From Flavobacteriaceae bacterium (GTDB lineage: Bacteria > Bacteroidota > Bacteroidia > Flavobacteriales > Flavobacteriaceae): a DNA stretch of 16,771 nucleotides. A model generated the notes under the pieces. It did not search any database. It saw only the letters and a program-made list of their open reading frames with translations, and was not told where the DNA came from. Shown here one piece after another: positions 1-6,209 of this stretch. How positions within the stretch are numbered: the stretch's first letter is position 1; each line of letters starts with the position of its first letter. The DNA lies in the NCBI GenBank assembly GCA_018623655.1, contig JAAZVG010000020.1:1-16771 (forward strand). Reading direction: 5' to 3'. A program made the position numbers and the translations under genes.

Positions 1-761
1 TAGGGTAGGTTACTGCTTATGAAGTTGCCAATAAAATGCGCTATACCTACTGACCCGAAACCTACTCCGAGAAGCAACATTAGATCAGTTGTGGAAGCTA
101 CACGGCGAACCCTTTTTTGATAACCCTCCATCTTTTCAATGAGATCGTCTATAGATTGACTGTCTGCCTTCAAATAGTGATCGATTTGAGTCTTCTTGCC
201 AACAAAGAAGATAAGTATAGCCAACCAAAAATTAGCTACAAGGACATCTACTAAAACCATAGAACCATACAGGTTCTTATTGTAACTAAAAACCTCTAAC
301 ATAGCTGCTTGATTAGCACCACCGCCAATCCAACTTCCTGCGACTGTAGCTAAACCTCTCCATATAGCATCGTTTCCTTCTAGCTGTAAAAGTTCAGGCC
401 ACAATGTTCCAGTGAATATAAGTGCTAAAGGCCCACCAATGATAATACCCACGGTGCCGGTAAAGAACATAATAAGCGATTTAGGGCCTAATCGCAAAAC
501 AGCCTTAAGGTCAACACTTAGTGTCATTAGTACTAAGGCTGCAGGTAATAGGTATCTCGAGGCTACAAAATAAAGTTTCGATTCTTTAGGGTCTATAATT
601 CTTAAATAAACAAGGAGTGCTGGGAGTAAATAACACAAAAGCACTGCAGGAATTACTTTGTAAAAAGCACTAAACTTTTGATCCTTTTGAGTGTAGAAAA
701 CACCGGCTAAAATAAATGCCAATAGACCGAATATTATTGTGTCGTCAGTAATCGAAGTCAT
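1..761 (-). CDS. DUF819 family integral membrane protein (C-terminus cut by window edge)
   Basis: A frame with no stop codon runs from an ATG at 761 down to base 1, giving about 253 residues; the C-terminus lies outside the window. It begins MTSITDDTIIFGLLAFILAG and alternates long hydrophobic helices with short loops. It contains a GGGANQAAM stretch and the WIGGGAN-type turn that I associate with the DUF819 (YjcL-like) family of polytopic inner-membrane proteins, whose members are around 400 residues. Transport function is suspected for this family but I know of no established substrate. The ATG overlaps the stop codon of the upstream DUF5916 gene by one base (TAATG), so translation is probably coupled and this is the second gene of a two-gene unit. 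A polar, charged segment roughly 185-215 residues in separates two groups of helices. The family call is by pattern recognition and is fairly confident; the role is unknown. Confidence 0.8.
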   Translation of the reverse strand, partial: MTSITDDTIIFGLLAFILAGVFYTQKDQKFSAFYKVIPAVLLCYLLPALLVYLRIIDPKESKLYFVASRYLLPAALVLMTLSVDLKAVLRLGPKSLIMFFTGTVGIIIGGPLALIFTGTLWPELLQLEGNDAIWRGLATVAGSWIGGGANQAAMLEVFSYNKNLYGSMVLVDVLVANFWLAILIFFVGKKTQIDHYLKADSQSIDDLIEKMEGYQKRVRRVASTTDLMLLLGVGFGSVGIAHFIGNFISSNLP

Positions 762-2953
762 TAGATATTGAGCCAATAAGTAAGTTTCAGGTTAATTGAT
801 CGGTTCCTTGGTCCCCAGTGGTTGACGAAATAGTTATCATTGTAAACTAAGAATAAATCTGATAACGGGGCAAATCTCCATTGCAACCTTGAATTAATAC
901 CGAGGTTATCCCTCTGATTACTATACTGAATGAGTGTGGACCAAAAAAGTGATCGATTAAAAGTATAATCTATACGCGGACTAATTAGAACTATAGTCGC
1001 GTTACCATAATCTTTAGGTAAGTTTATTCGGTCAATATTTGAGTTTAAACCTACATTTAGTTTTGGCTGTACTCGGTAACTCAGTCTAGTTTGAAAAGAT
1101 GATTTCGTACCGTTAAAAAACGCTCCAATATCTGTTTGTACATTATAGGAGAACAATTTTCTTCGATCTGATTGAAATTGAAATCGAACACTAGTGTAAT
1201 TGTATTCACTATTTGCTGGTAAAGGGCTAGCCCCGTCTTTTCTAGTAGGGCTGAATTCGTCGGTTAACAGCGTATATCGGTTGTTGATAGAAAGCTCGAT
1301 TTGCCCTTGATTATTTAATCTACCCTCATATCCGAAGTTTCTCAAATAATCGGTTTGGGTGTAATCTAGGCTTGATAGATGCGTGTAACTCTGAAAGGTG
1401 TCGAAGCTATGACTATTGAAAATTCCATTCTTTGGCCAAATGCGATAGCCAATCTTTCCACCCCATTTTAGAATTCCTTTTCTAGGGATGAAACCAAGGT
1501 CTGATACAAATTCTTCATCAATATATGTAGCATCGAGAAAACCACTCCAAGTACGGGTATTGTATTGGAGATTTGTACCTACCGATAAGTTGCCATCTGT
1601 ATCATCGGGAGAAAGTGATTTATGTGTGTAAAATTTTCCTACGTAAGTATTGTCTGCCGAGGCAAGGTTGTAGTCAATACCGATAACACGATTGTATCGC
1701 TCATAATCGGTTTTCTCTGCCTCAGAGGTTTCTCTATTAATAATGAATGCAGAGATGTTTGATCTACTGAACACTTTTTGTTGTAAAGCGATCATTGAGT
1801 TATTGTTCGATGGTATACCATTCTCTAAGTCGCTTTCGGTTTGAATGGAAAGAATACCAACTCTTAATTTATCGTTTAGTTTTCCGGTTAATCGCATCCC
1901 AGCTGTAATCCCATTTTCAATGGTATTGCCATCATTATCTGTAGCAATTCCGATACGTCTAGAGAAGAATGGGTTAGCATCTCTACTTCCGCCGAAGGCT
2001 CCAAATAAGTCATTATTATCAATGAAAAATTGGCGTCTCTCTGGTAGAGACACCTCAAATCGTGTAAGGTTGGTAATAAAATTATCAACCTCTACTTGTG
2101 AAAAATCTGGATTAAAGGTTAAATCTAGATTCATTCCTTTACCCACAGGTATTTTTACATCCCCTCCAAAATTTGAAAAATTCGATTTAGGAGTTCCGTT
2201 TTCGAAGTCTTTTGAAGAACCAGCAGTAAAAAAGGGTATGAAAGCTACTGATGTTTTTGAATCAGTTAAGGGTTGTTCGAATTGAAGTTCTCCCGTAAAA
2301 GCTAAACTCCCCAAGATTTGATTTTGTGGTACAGGAACCCAAACACTCGTTTCGTTGGTCTGCATATCAAATCGATGTACCCTAAATCCCCATATAGCCG
2401 AATTATTCTCAAACTTTAATGAATTAAAAGGAATCGCCATTTCTACGCTGTAATATCCGTCACCGATAAAGGCTTCTCCTTGCCATTTGGCATCCCATGA
2501 GAATTGGTAATCTCTCCAAGTAGCTCCACCATTGGTTATCAAGCCTTCTCGTTGAACGCCAAGTGGACTCATTCCAAAAAGAAAGGCATTGATGCCATCA
2601 TTGAAGGTGTCAAAAATGATACCTACGTTATCAATCCCTGTTCCTCTAAAATCTCTTTTTAGAGAATTAACTACAAATTGATCTGAGGATGTTTTCATGG
2701 TTAGACCGATATAAATCGCATCTTTATCGTAAAGAACACGAATCTCGGTGTCATTGGTTGCTGGTAGGGTATCAGTAGGAAAGTATTGAGTAAATCCTGC
2801 TGATGGCGCTTGATTCAACCAAACTTGCTCGTCGAGCTTGCCATCTATAGCTAGTTTATCTCCTACGAGTTTTGCTGTAACACTTCTTTTTTGAGCAGTA
2901 GCTATTATAGAACCAACTAGAAATAATAGAAGGAACAAGTATTTTCTTTTCAT
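761..2953 (-). CDS. DUF5916 outer-membrane beta-barrel protein with N-terminal CBM9-like domain
   Basis: This 730-residue protein starts with a clear Sec signal peptide (MKRKYLFLLLFLVGSIIATA, likely cleaved before QKR). Residues about 25-225 look like the carbohydrate-binding family 9-like fold found at the front of these proteins: a LAIDGKLDEQVW opening, then IRVLYDKDAIYIGLTM, and later YYSVEMAIPFNSLKF. The remaining 500 residues are strings of alternating polar and aromatic strands ending in LKLTYWLNI, as expected for a barrel inserted in the outer membrane (DUF5916). Members are common in Bacteroidota and often lie near peptidase or transport genes, but a defined substrate is not known to me. 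The next gene, a DUF819 membrane protein, overlaps the stop by one base, which suggests a linked envelope function. A near match to the -7 element (TAATTTTA, bases 2960-2967, minus strand) lies only a few bases upstream of the ATG. Confidence 0.88.
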   Translation of the reverse strand: MKRKYLFLLLFLVGSIIATAQKRSVTAKLVGDKLAIDGKLDEQVWLNQAPSAGFTQYFPTDTLPATNDTEIRVLYDKDAIYIGLTMKTSSDQFVVNSLKRDFRGTGIDNVGIIFDTFNDGINAFLFGMSPLGVQREGLITNGGATWRDYQFSWDAKWQGEAFIGDGYYSVEMAIPFNSLKFENNSAIWGFRVHRFDMQTNETSVWVPVPQNQILGSLAFTGELQFEQPLTDSKTSVAFIPFFTAGSSKDFENGTPKSNFSNFGGDVKIPVGKGMNLDLTFNPDFSQVEVDNFITNLTRFEVSLPERRQFFIDNNDLFGAFGGSRDANPFFSRRIGIATDNDGNTIENGITAGMRLTGKLNDKLRVGILSIQTESDLENGIPSNNNSMIALQQKVFSRSNISAFIINRETSEAEKTDYERYNRVIGIDYNLASADNTYVGKFYTHKSLSPDDTDGNLSVGTNLQYNTRTWSGFLDATYIDEEFVSDLGFIPRKGILKWGGKIGYRIWPKNGIFNSHSFDTFQSYTHLSSLDYTQTDYLRNFGYEGRLNNQGQIELSINNRYTLLTDEFSPTRKDGASPLPANSEYNYTSVRFQFQSDRRKLFSYNVQTDIGAFFNGTKSSFQTRLSYRVQPKLNVGLNSNIDRINLPKDYGNATIVLISPRIDYTFNRSLFWSTLIQYSNQRDNLGINSRLQWRFAPLSDLFLVYNDNYFVNHWGPRNRSINLKLTYWLNI

Positions 2954-3045
2954 AGCTAGTAAAATTAACAGAATTGATTGTAGGAATATGTTAAATCTTC
3001 ATTTTTTAAGATTATGATTCTATTTTTACTTCAAATTCTGATGGT

Positions 3046-3849
3046 ATGAAATTGTTTTTTATCCTTGTGAGCTTTCTGTTTACGAATTATTCACCCTCTC
3101 CGGCTTCAGGTTCTCATATTGAAGAAACAACCGTTTGGGGTCAGACTGGGCATCGGGTTATCGGACTCATTGCAGAAGTTCATTTGACTCGCAAAGCAAG
3201 TCGTAAAATTGAAAAATTACTGGCAGGTAAAAGTTTAGCATTTGTTTCGACCTATGCAGATGAACTAAAATCTGATCGATTCTATTCTAAATACAGTCCT
3301 TGGCATTATGTTAATTACCCTTTAGAAACTCGATACAATCCTGCAAATCGTGATGATGCTGGTGATGTTATTTTTGGCATTGAGCAGTGCATAGAGGTGT
3401 TGTCAGATACCACTTCAGGTATCGAAGATCAACAATTTTACTTAGCCCTTTTAGTCCATTTAATTGGAGATATGCATATGCCACTTCATGTCGGACGAGA
3501 AGAGGATCGCGGAGGTAATAATATCAAGCTCTCATGGTTCTCGAAATCAACAAATTTGCATCGTTTGTGGGACTCTGATTTAATCGAATCGGTGAATCTT
3601 TCTTATACCGAATTAGCAGCAGAACTCAACAAGCAGTTAAGCAAGAAGAAACTAAAACAATTCGATGCGGGAACTTACCTTGACTGGGTTGAGGACTCTC
3701 ATGAGGCTGCAGCAACGGTATACGCTTCTGCAAAGCAGGGGGATCGATTAGCCTTCAAGTACAGTTACAAGTACAACGATTTATTATTTACGCAACTGCA
3801 AAAGGGAGGAGTTCGATTAGCTCGATTACTGAATCAACTATTTGATTAG
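3046..3849 (+). CDS. Secreted S1/P1-type zinc-dependent nuclease
   Basis: The product has 267 residues, within the family's usual 250-300. S1/P1 nucleases cleave single-stranded nucleic acids and 3'-nucleotides using three zinc ions. All nine zinc ligands of nuclease P1 can be placed with matching spacing: W31 and H36 (WGQTGH), D72, H87 (WHYVNY), H138, D142 and H148 (HLIGDMHMPLH), H172 and D176 (LHRLWD). A hydrophobic leader (residues 3-15) indicates export. In P1 the first ligand, Trp, is the N-terminal residue of the mature enzyme. Here it sits at position 31, about ten residues past the expected signal-peptidase site, which is unusual. The gene is divergent from the DUF5916 gene and converges on the DUF2805 gene with five bases between stop codons and no visible terminator. 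A likely role is scavenging nucleotides or phosphate from external RNA and DNA (inference). The family call is very firm. Confidence 0.95.
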   Translation: MKLFFILVSFLFTNYSPSPASGSHIEETTVWGQTGHRVIGLIAEVHLTRKASRKIEKLLAGKSLAFVSTYADELKSDRFYSKYSPWHYVNYPLETRYNPANRDDAGDVIFGIEQCIEVLSDTTSGIEDQQFYLALLVHLIGDMHMPLHVGREEDRGGNNIKLSWFSKSTNLHRLWDSDLIESVNLSYTELAAELNKQLSKKKLKQFDAGTYLDWVEDSHEAAATVYASAKQGDRLAFKYSYKYNDLLFTQLQKGGVRLARLLNQLFD

Positions 3850-3854
3850 TCAAT

Positions 3855-4136
3855 TCATCGTCTTTTCGACACCTTATTTCCAGAAATGTGCCTTTGACGC
3901 GAACATTTGAAACGTCCTTTAACGTTTTCTCTCAATTTTAAGTGTTTGGTTGCTCGGCCTTGAACACGAGCGCGCCACATTCTGAAACTCGAAGGCTTCA
4001 TTTCGCGACGCATAAGACTGATCGTCTCTTGTTCTGATATCCCAAATTGAAAGGTTATTGCGTCGAAAGGTGTACGGTCTTCCCAAGCCATTTCAACGAT
4101 TCGGTCTATTTCTCTTTCAGTGAATTCTTTTTTCAT
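3855..4136 (-). CDS. DUF2805 (TIGR03643) small basic protein, probable helix-turn-helix
   Basis: This 93-residue protein matches what I recall of the DUF2805/TIGR03643 family: the core EREIDRIVEMAWEDRTPFD followed by FQFGISEQETISLMRREMK and SSFRMWRARVQGR. The core reads as three short helices with an HTH-like turn around QFGISEQETISLMR, and the tail from about residue 58 is strongly basic (many K and R), so nucleic-acid binding is a reasonable inference. Its ATG overlaps the stop of the AlkB gene by four bases (ATGA at 4133-4136), so the two are translated together. From memory, relatives of this family sit beside photolyase/cryptochrome genes in other marine bacteria. That would fit a link to nucleic-acid damage, but no biochemical function is known to me. 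The gene ends five bases from the stop of the convergent nuclease gene. Confidence 0.82.
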   Translation of the reverse strand: MKKEFTEREIDRIVEMAWEDRTPFDAITFQFGISEQETISLMRREMKPSSFRMWRARVQGRATKHLKLRENVKGRFKCSRQRHISGNKVSKRR

Positions 4137-4720
4137 AGCGCTTCAAAGATATATCTAAAAGTAAGATTGATGCGAGGTTCATGAATTCGTTTCGATTTTG
4201 CTATCTGGTGTTTGAAATCTTTTTGGGTTCTTCCGCTCATAAGCAGTAGACTGCCGTGGGTAAGTTCAATGCGTTTTTTTATTAGCCTATTTCTTTTGTG
4301 TTTTAAATCAAAATTACGGGTAACTCCAAGACTTAAAGATGCAATTACTGGCTCATCACCTAGCTCTTTCTCGTCATCAGAATGCCAACCATTACTGTCA
4401 TTACCATCTCTGTAGAGGTTTGCCAAGCAGCTATTGAAACGTGTCGAGCTTGTTTGTTCTATTCGTGTTTTTATAAGACTTAAGCTTTTTGAAAAATCAA
4501 CTGCTGGCAGAGTTAATCCAGAGTAGGTATAATTTACTTTTCTATCTGCTGCCAAAAAGCAAAGCCTAGGCTGATCGTAAGTCTTCCCGAACACCTTGAC
4601 TTTATCCTGTCTCCAAAGATTCGAAGTCTTTAATTCTTCAAACAATTCGTCCGCTTGATTCTCTGTTAAGAAATCAGGCCAGAAATGAAGCTTTGCAGTA
4701 TCAATACTAAGATCAATCAT
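4133..4720 (-). CDS. AlkB-like Fe(II)/2-oxoglutarate-dependent dioxygenase (ALKBH2/3 type)
   Basis: This 195-residue enzyme belongs to the AlkB superfamily, which removes alkyl groups from 1-methyladenine and 3-methylcytosine in DNA or RNA by oxidative demethylation, using iron, oxygen and 2-oxoglutarate. The iron-binding triad is visible as H113 and D115 (WHSDDE) and H171 (FKHQI). The 2-oxoglutarate/substrate arginines appear in the RINLTFR motif (R183, R189). The stretch FNSCLANLYRDGNDSNGWHSDDE resembles the human ALKBH2/ALKBH3 branch rather than E. coli AlkB, and the length fits that compact form. The start overlaps the stop of the AraC gene by one base (TAATG at 4718-4722) and the end overlaps the DUF2805 start by four, so it is the middle gene of a three-gene operon. 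Cytoplasmic DNA repair is the expected role; the exact substrate cannot be read from sequence. Confidence 0.93.
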   Translation of the reverse strand: MIDLSIDTAKLHFWPDFLTENQADELFEELKTSNLWRQDKVKVFGKTYDQPRLCFLAADRKVNYTYSGLTLPAVDFSKSLSLIKTRIEQTSSTRFNSCLANLYRDGNDSNGWHSDDEKELGDEPVIASLSLGVTRNFDLKHKRNRLIKKRIELTHGSLLLMSGRTQKDFKHQIAKSKRIHEPRINLTFRYIFEAL

Positions 4721-5595
4721 TAGGTATCGATAATGGTTTTCATTTGGTTTCTGTATCGAAGTGGCGATACTCCGGTAAATCGTTTAAAGGTTCTACTGAA
4801 GTGAGAGAAATTTTGAAATCCGCTTTCGAAAGCAATATCCGTTATTGGTAAATTATTTTCTGCCAATAGTTTAGAAGCGTGTACTAATCGATATTCATTC
4901 ACAAATTGAGTAAAAGTTTTATTCGTAGTTTTTTTAAAGTATCGACAGAATGAAGGTTCTGTCATCCCTGCTAAATCTGATATTTCATCGAGCGAAATAC
5001 TCTCTTGATAGTGATTTTTCACATAGTTAAAGACTCGATTGATCCGATCATTATCTGCAACCTCGGTAGAGATGCTAAATCCTTCTGCATTTAAGATTGT
5101 AAACTCATTAGAAATACTAAGGTCATGTAAGATGTCAAGAAGTTTTAATAAACGTTTAAAGTCGGGAGCATGAAGCATATCCTCCATCGCTTCGCCTACT
5201 TTTTCTTTAGTGATACCGTGAAATGCGAGTCCTTGCTTTGAGAGTTCAAAGAGATCGTTAATGGCAATCATTTCGGGTATGTCAAAGAAATTGGGACCTA
5301 AGAAATCTTCTTTGAATTGAATTAAAGTCTCCTTTTTATTACCTGTGAAACGATCTGTAAACCCGCAGTGGGGTAAATTCTTGCCAATGAGGATAAGATC
5401 TCCGTCATTAAAGTAGGACATATGTGAACCAATTTGTCTCTTTCCTGTACCTCCATTAATATATACTAGTTCTATCTCTGGGTGATAATGCCAACTCTTA
5501 TAATGATTGATATTCTGCTTATCAAAACTTTGAAGGGCAAAAGAGTTTCCAAAGACAGGAGTAATTACTTCAAATGCAATGGGTTGTTTACTCAT
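4720..5595 (-). CDS. AraC-family transcriptional regulator with N-terminal cupin
   Basis: With the start chosen here the protein has 291 residues. The N-terminal half holds a cupin-like ligand domain with the WHYHPEIELVYI strand (HxHxxxE pattern) and later GDLILIGKNLPHCG. The last 100 residues are the AraC double helix-turn-helix: ISLDEISDLAGMTEPSFCRYFKK and ITDIAFESGFQNFSHFSRTFKRFTG. I chose the ATG at 5595 (MSKQPIAFEV), not an in-frame TTG at 5646. A -7 promoter match (TATTTTTG, 5613-5620 on the minus strand) lies between the two and would place transcription start near 5609, and the family normally begins at this motif. The stop overlaps the AlkB start, so the regulator heads the AraC-AlkB-DUF2805 operon. 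It lacks the methyl-accepting zinc-cysteine domain of Ada, so it is not an Ada protein. Sugar or other small-ligand sensing is possible; the ligand is unknown. Confidence 0.9.
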   Translation of the reverse strand: MSKQPIAFEVITPVFGNSFALQSFDKQNINHYKSWHYHPEIELVYINGGTGKRQIGSHMSYFNDGDLILIGKNLPHCGFTDRFTGNKKETLIQFKEDFLGPNFFDIPEMIAINDLFELSKQGLAFHGITKEKVGEAMEDMLHAPDFKRLLKLLDILHDLSISNEFTILNAEGFSISTEVADNDRINRVFNYVKNHYQESISLDEISDLAGMTEPSFCRYFKKTTNKTFTQFVNEYRLVHASKLLAENNLPITDIAFESGFQNFSHFSRTFKRFTGVSPLRYRNQMKTIIDT

Positions 5596-5612
5596 ACGTT
5601 TTATTCTTAAAT

Positions 5613-5620
5613 CAAAAATA
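5613..5620 (-). promoter_or_regulatory. -7 promoter element (TAnnTTTG) of the AraC operon
   Basis: On the minus strand this reads TATTTTTG, a full match to the Bacteroidota -7 consensus. It would start transcription around 5609, leaving roughly 14 untranslated bases before the ATG at 5595. A TTG lies further upstream, at a spacing slightly longer than usual. The site's main value is that it rules against the upstream TTG start at 5646. Confidence 0.55.
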
Positions 5621-5730
5621 CAACTGAATTGTCTTAAGAATTGCAATATTCCTCGAATTCTACCTCTTAGATGTTAAAATTGTACATAAAATAGATAAAG
5701 GAGGTGTATTTTCAAGGTCTTTTCTAGTTC

Positions 5731-5738
5731 TACATTTG
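5731..5738 (+). promoter_or_regulatory. -7 promoter element (TACATTTG) of the small secreted protein gene
   Basis: TACATTTG is an exact match to the Bacteroidota -7 consensus TAnnTTTG. It lies 47 bases before the ATG at 5786, implying an untranslated leader of about 44 bases. The region about 20 bases upstream is T-rich (TATTTTC) but is not a clean TTTG, so the -33 element is weak. The divergent AraC promoter is about 110 bases away, so the two genes could share regulation. Confidence 0.5.
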
Positions 5739-5785
5739 TATTATCATTCATCAATCAAGAATCATTAATCAAAAAACGAATAGAA

Positions 5786-6139
5786 ATGAAAAAAGTTATT
5801 TTAACTCTAGCCCTAGCTTTTACTGGATTATCAACAGTTGCTAATCCTACATCAGTTGTTACTGATGCTTCTTTTGGTATTGAATCAGAAGTACTTACTC
5901 TTGACCCAGTATTCAAGAGAAAAGGAGAAAAGTTATTAATTAACTTCCTTAATGCAGATCAAGTAATGGTAGAAATTAAAATACTTGATAGCCAGGACAA
6001 TGTAATCTTTACAGAGCGAGTAGCTGGAGACTTAATCGTTGAAAAAGTTTTTGATTTCTCTAAAGCTTATAACGATTCATACAAAATTGTGGTTGCGTAC
6101 AATCAAAATGCTTTCGAGCATATTGTAAAAGTGCAATAG
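5786..6139 (+). CDS. Small exported beta-rich protein, family not firmly recognised
   Basis: This 117-residue protein has a textbook signal peptide (MKKVILTLALAFTGLSTVA, with T-V-A before the expected cut at N20). The mature part of about 98 residues alternates hydrophobic and polar residues: EKLLINFLNAD, then VMVEIKILDSQDNVIFTERV, a VFDFSKAYNDSYKIVVAY stretch, and a closing FEHIVKV. This strand order (IKILDsqdNVIF, then a D-F-S turn, then YKIVV and a final IVKV) resembles a single immunoglobulin-like domain such as the type IX secretion C-terminal domains or DUF3244-like small proteins of Bacteroidota, with no other domain attached. It probably lives in the periplasm or on the cell surface. 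It has its own promoter and terminator, and its nearest regulator is the divergent AraC gene. The function is unknown; I am sure it is a real gene but not of its family. Confidence 0.8.
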   Translation: MKKVILTLALAFTGLSTVANPTSVVTDASFGIESEVLTLDPVFKRKGEKLLINFLNADQVMVEIKILDSQDNVIFTERVAGDLIVEKVFDFSKAYNDSYKIVVAYNQNAFEHIVKVQ

Positions 6140-6159
6140 TTTAGTTAATTGTTAAGGTA

Positions 6160-6189
6160 AAAAAGGCCCTTCATTTGAAGGGCCTTTTT
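6160..6189. terminator. Bidirectional intrinsic terminator between the small-protein gene and htpG
   Basis: A perfect 13-bp inverted repeat (AAAAAGGCCCTTC, loop ATTT, GAAGGGCCTTTTT) lies 20 bases after the stop of the small exported protein gene and 20 bases before the end of htpG. It has a GC-rich core and a T-run on either strand, five T on the plus strand and six on the minus strand. It can therefore end both converging transcripts. Confidence 0.9.
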
Positions 6190-6209
6190 GTTTGGTAATT
6201 ATATTAGAG

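Noticed and set aside
1845..2285. 146-codon plus-strand open frame
   Set aside because: It is antisense to the DUF5916 gene, whose protein has a signal peptide and continuous barrel pattern; the antisense product has no domain features.
4720..5595. AraC gene next to alkB as a possible Ada-like adaptive-response regulator
   Set aside because: The N-terminal domain is a cupin; there is no Ada zinc-cysteine domain and no methyltransferase PCHR motif.
5596..5646. TTG-initiated N-terminal extension of the AraC regulator
   Set aside because: A full -7 promoter match lies between the TTG and the ATG at 5595, and the extension has no family similarity.
5698..5705. GGAGG sequence resembling a Shine-Dalgarno site
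   Set aside because: No start codon follows at a suitable distance, and it lies upstream of the promoter of the small exported protein gene.
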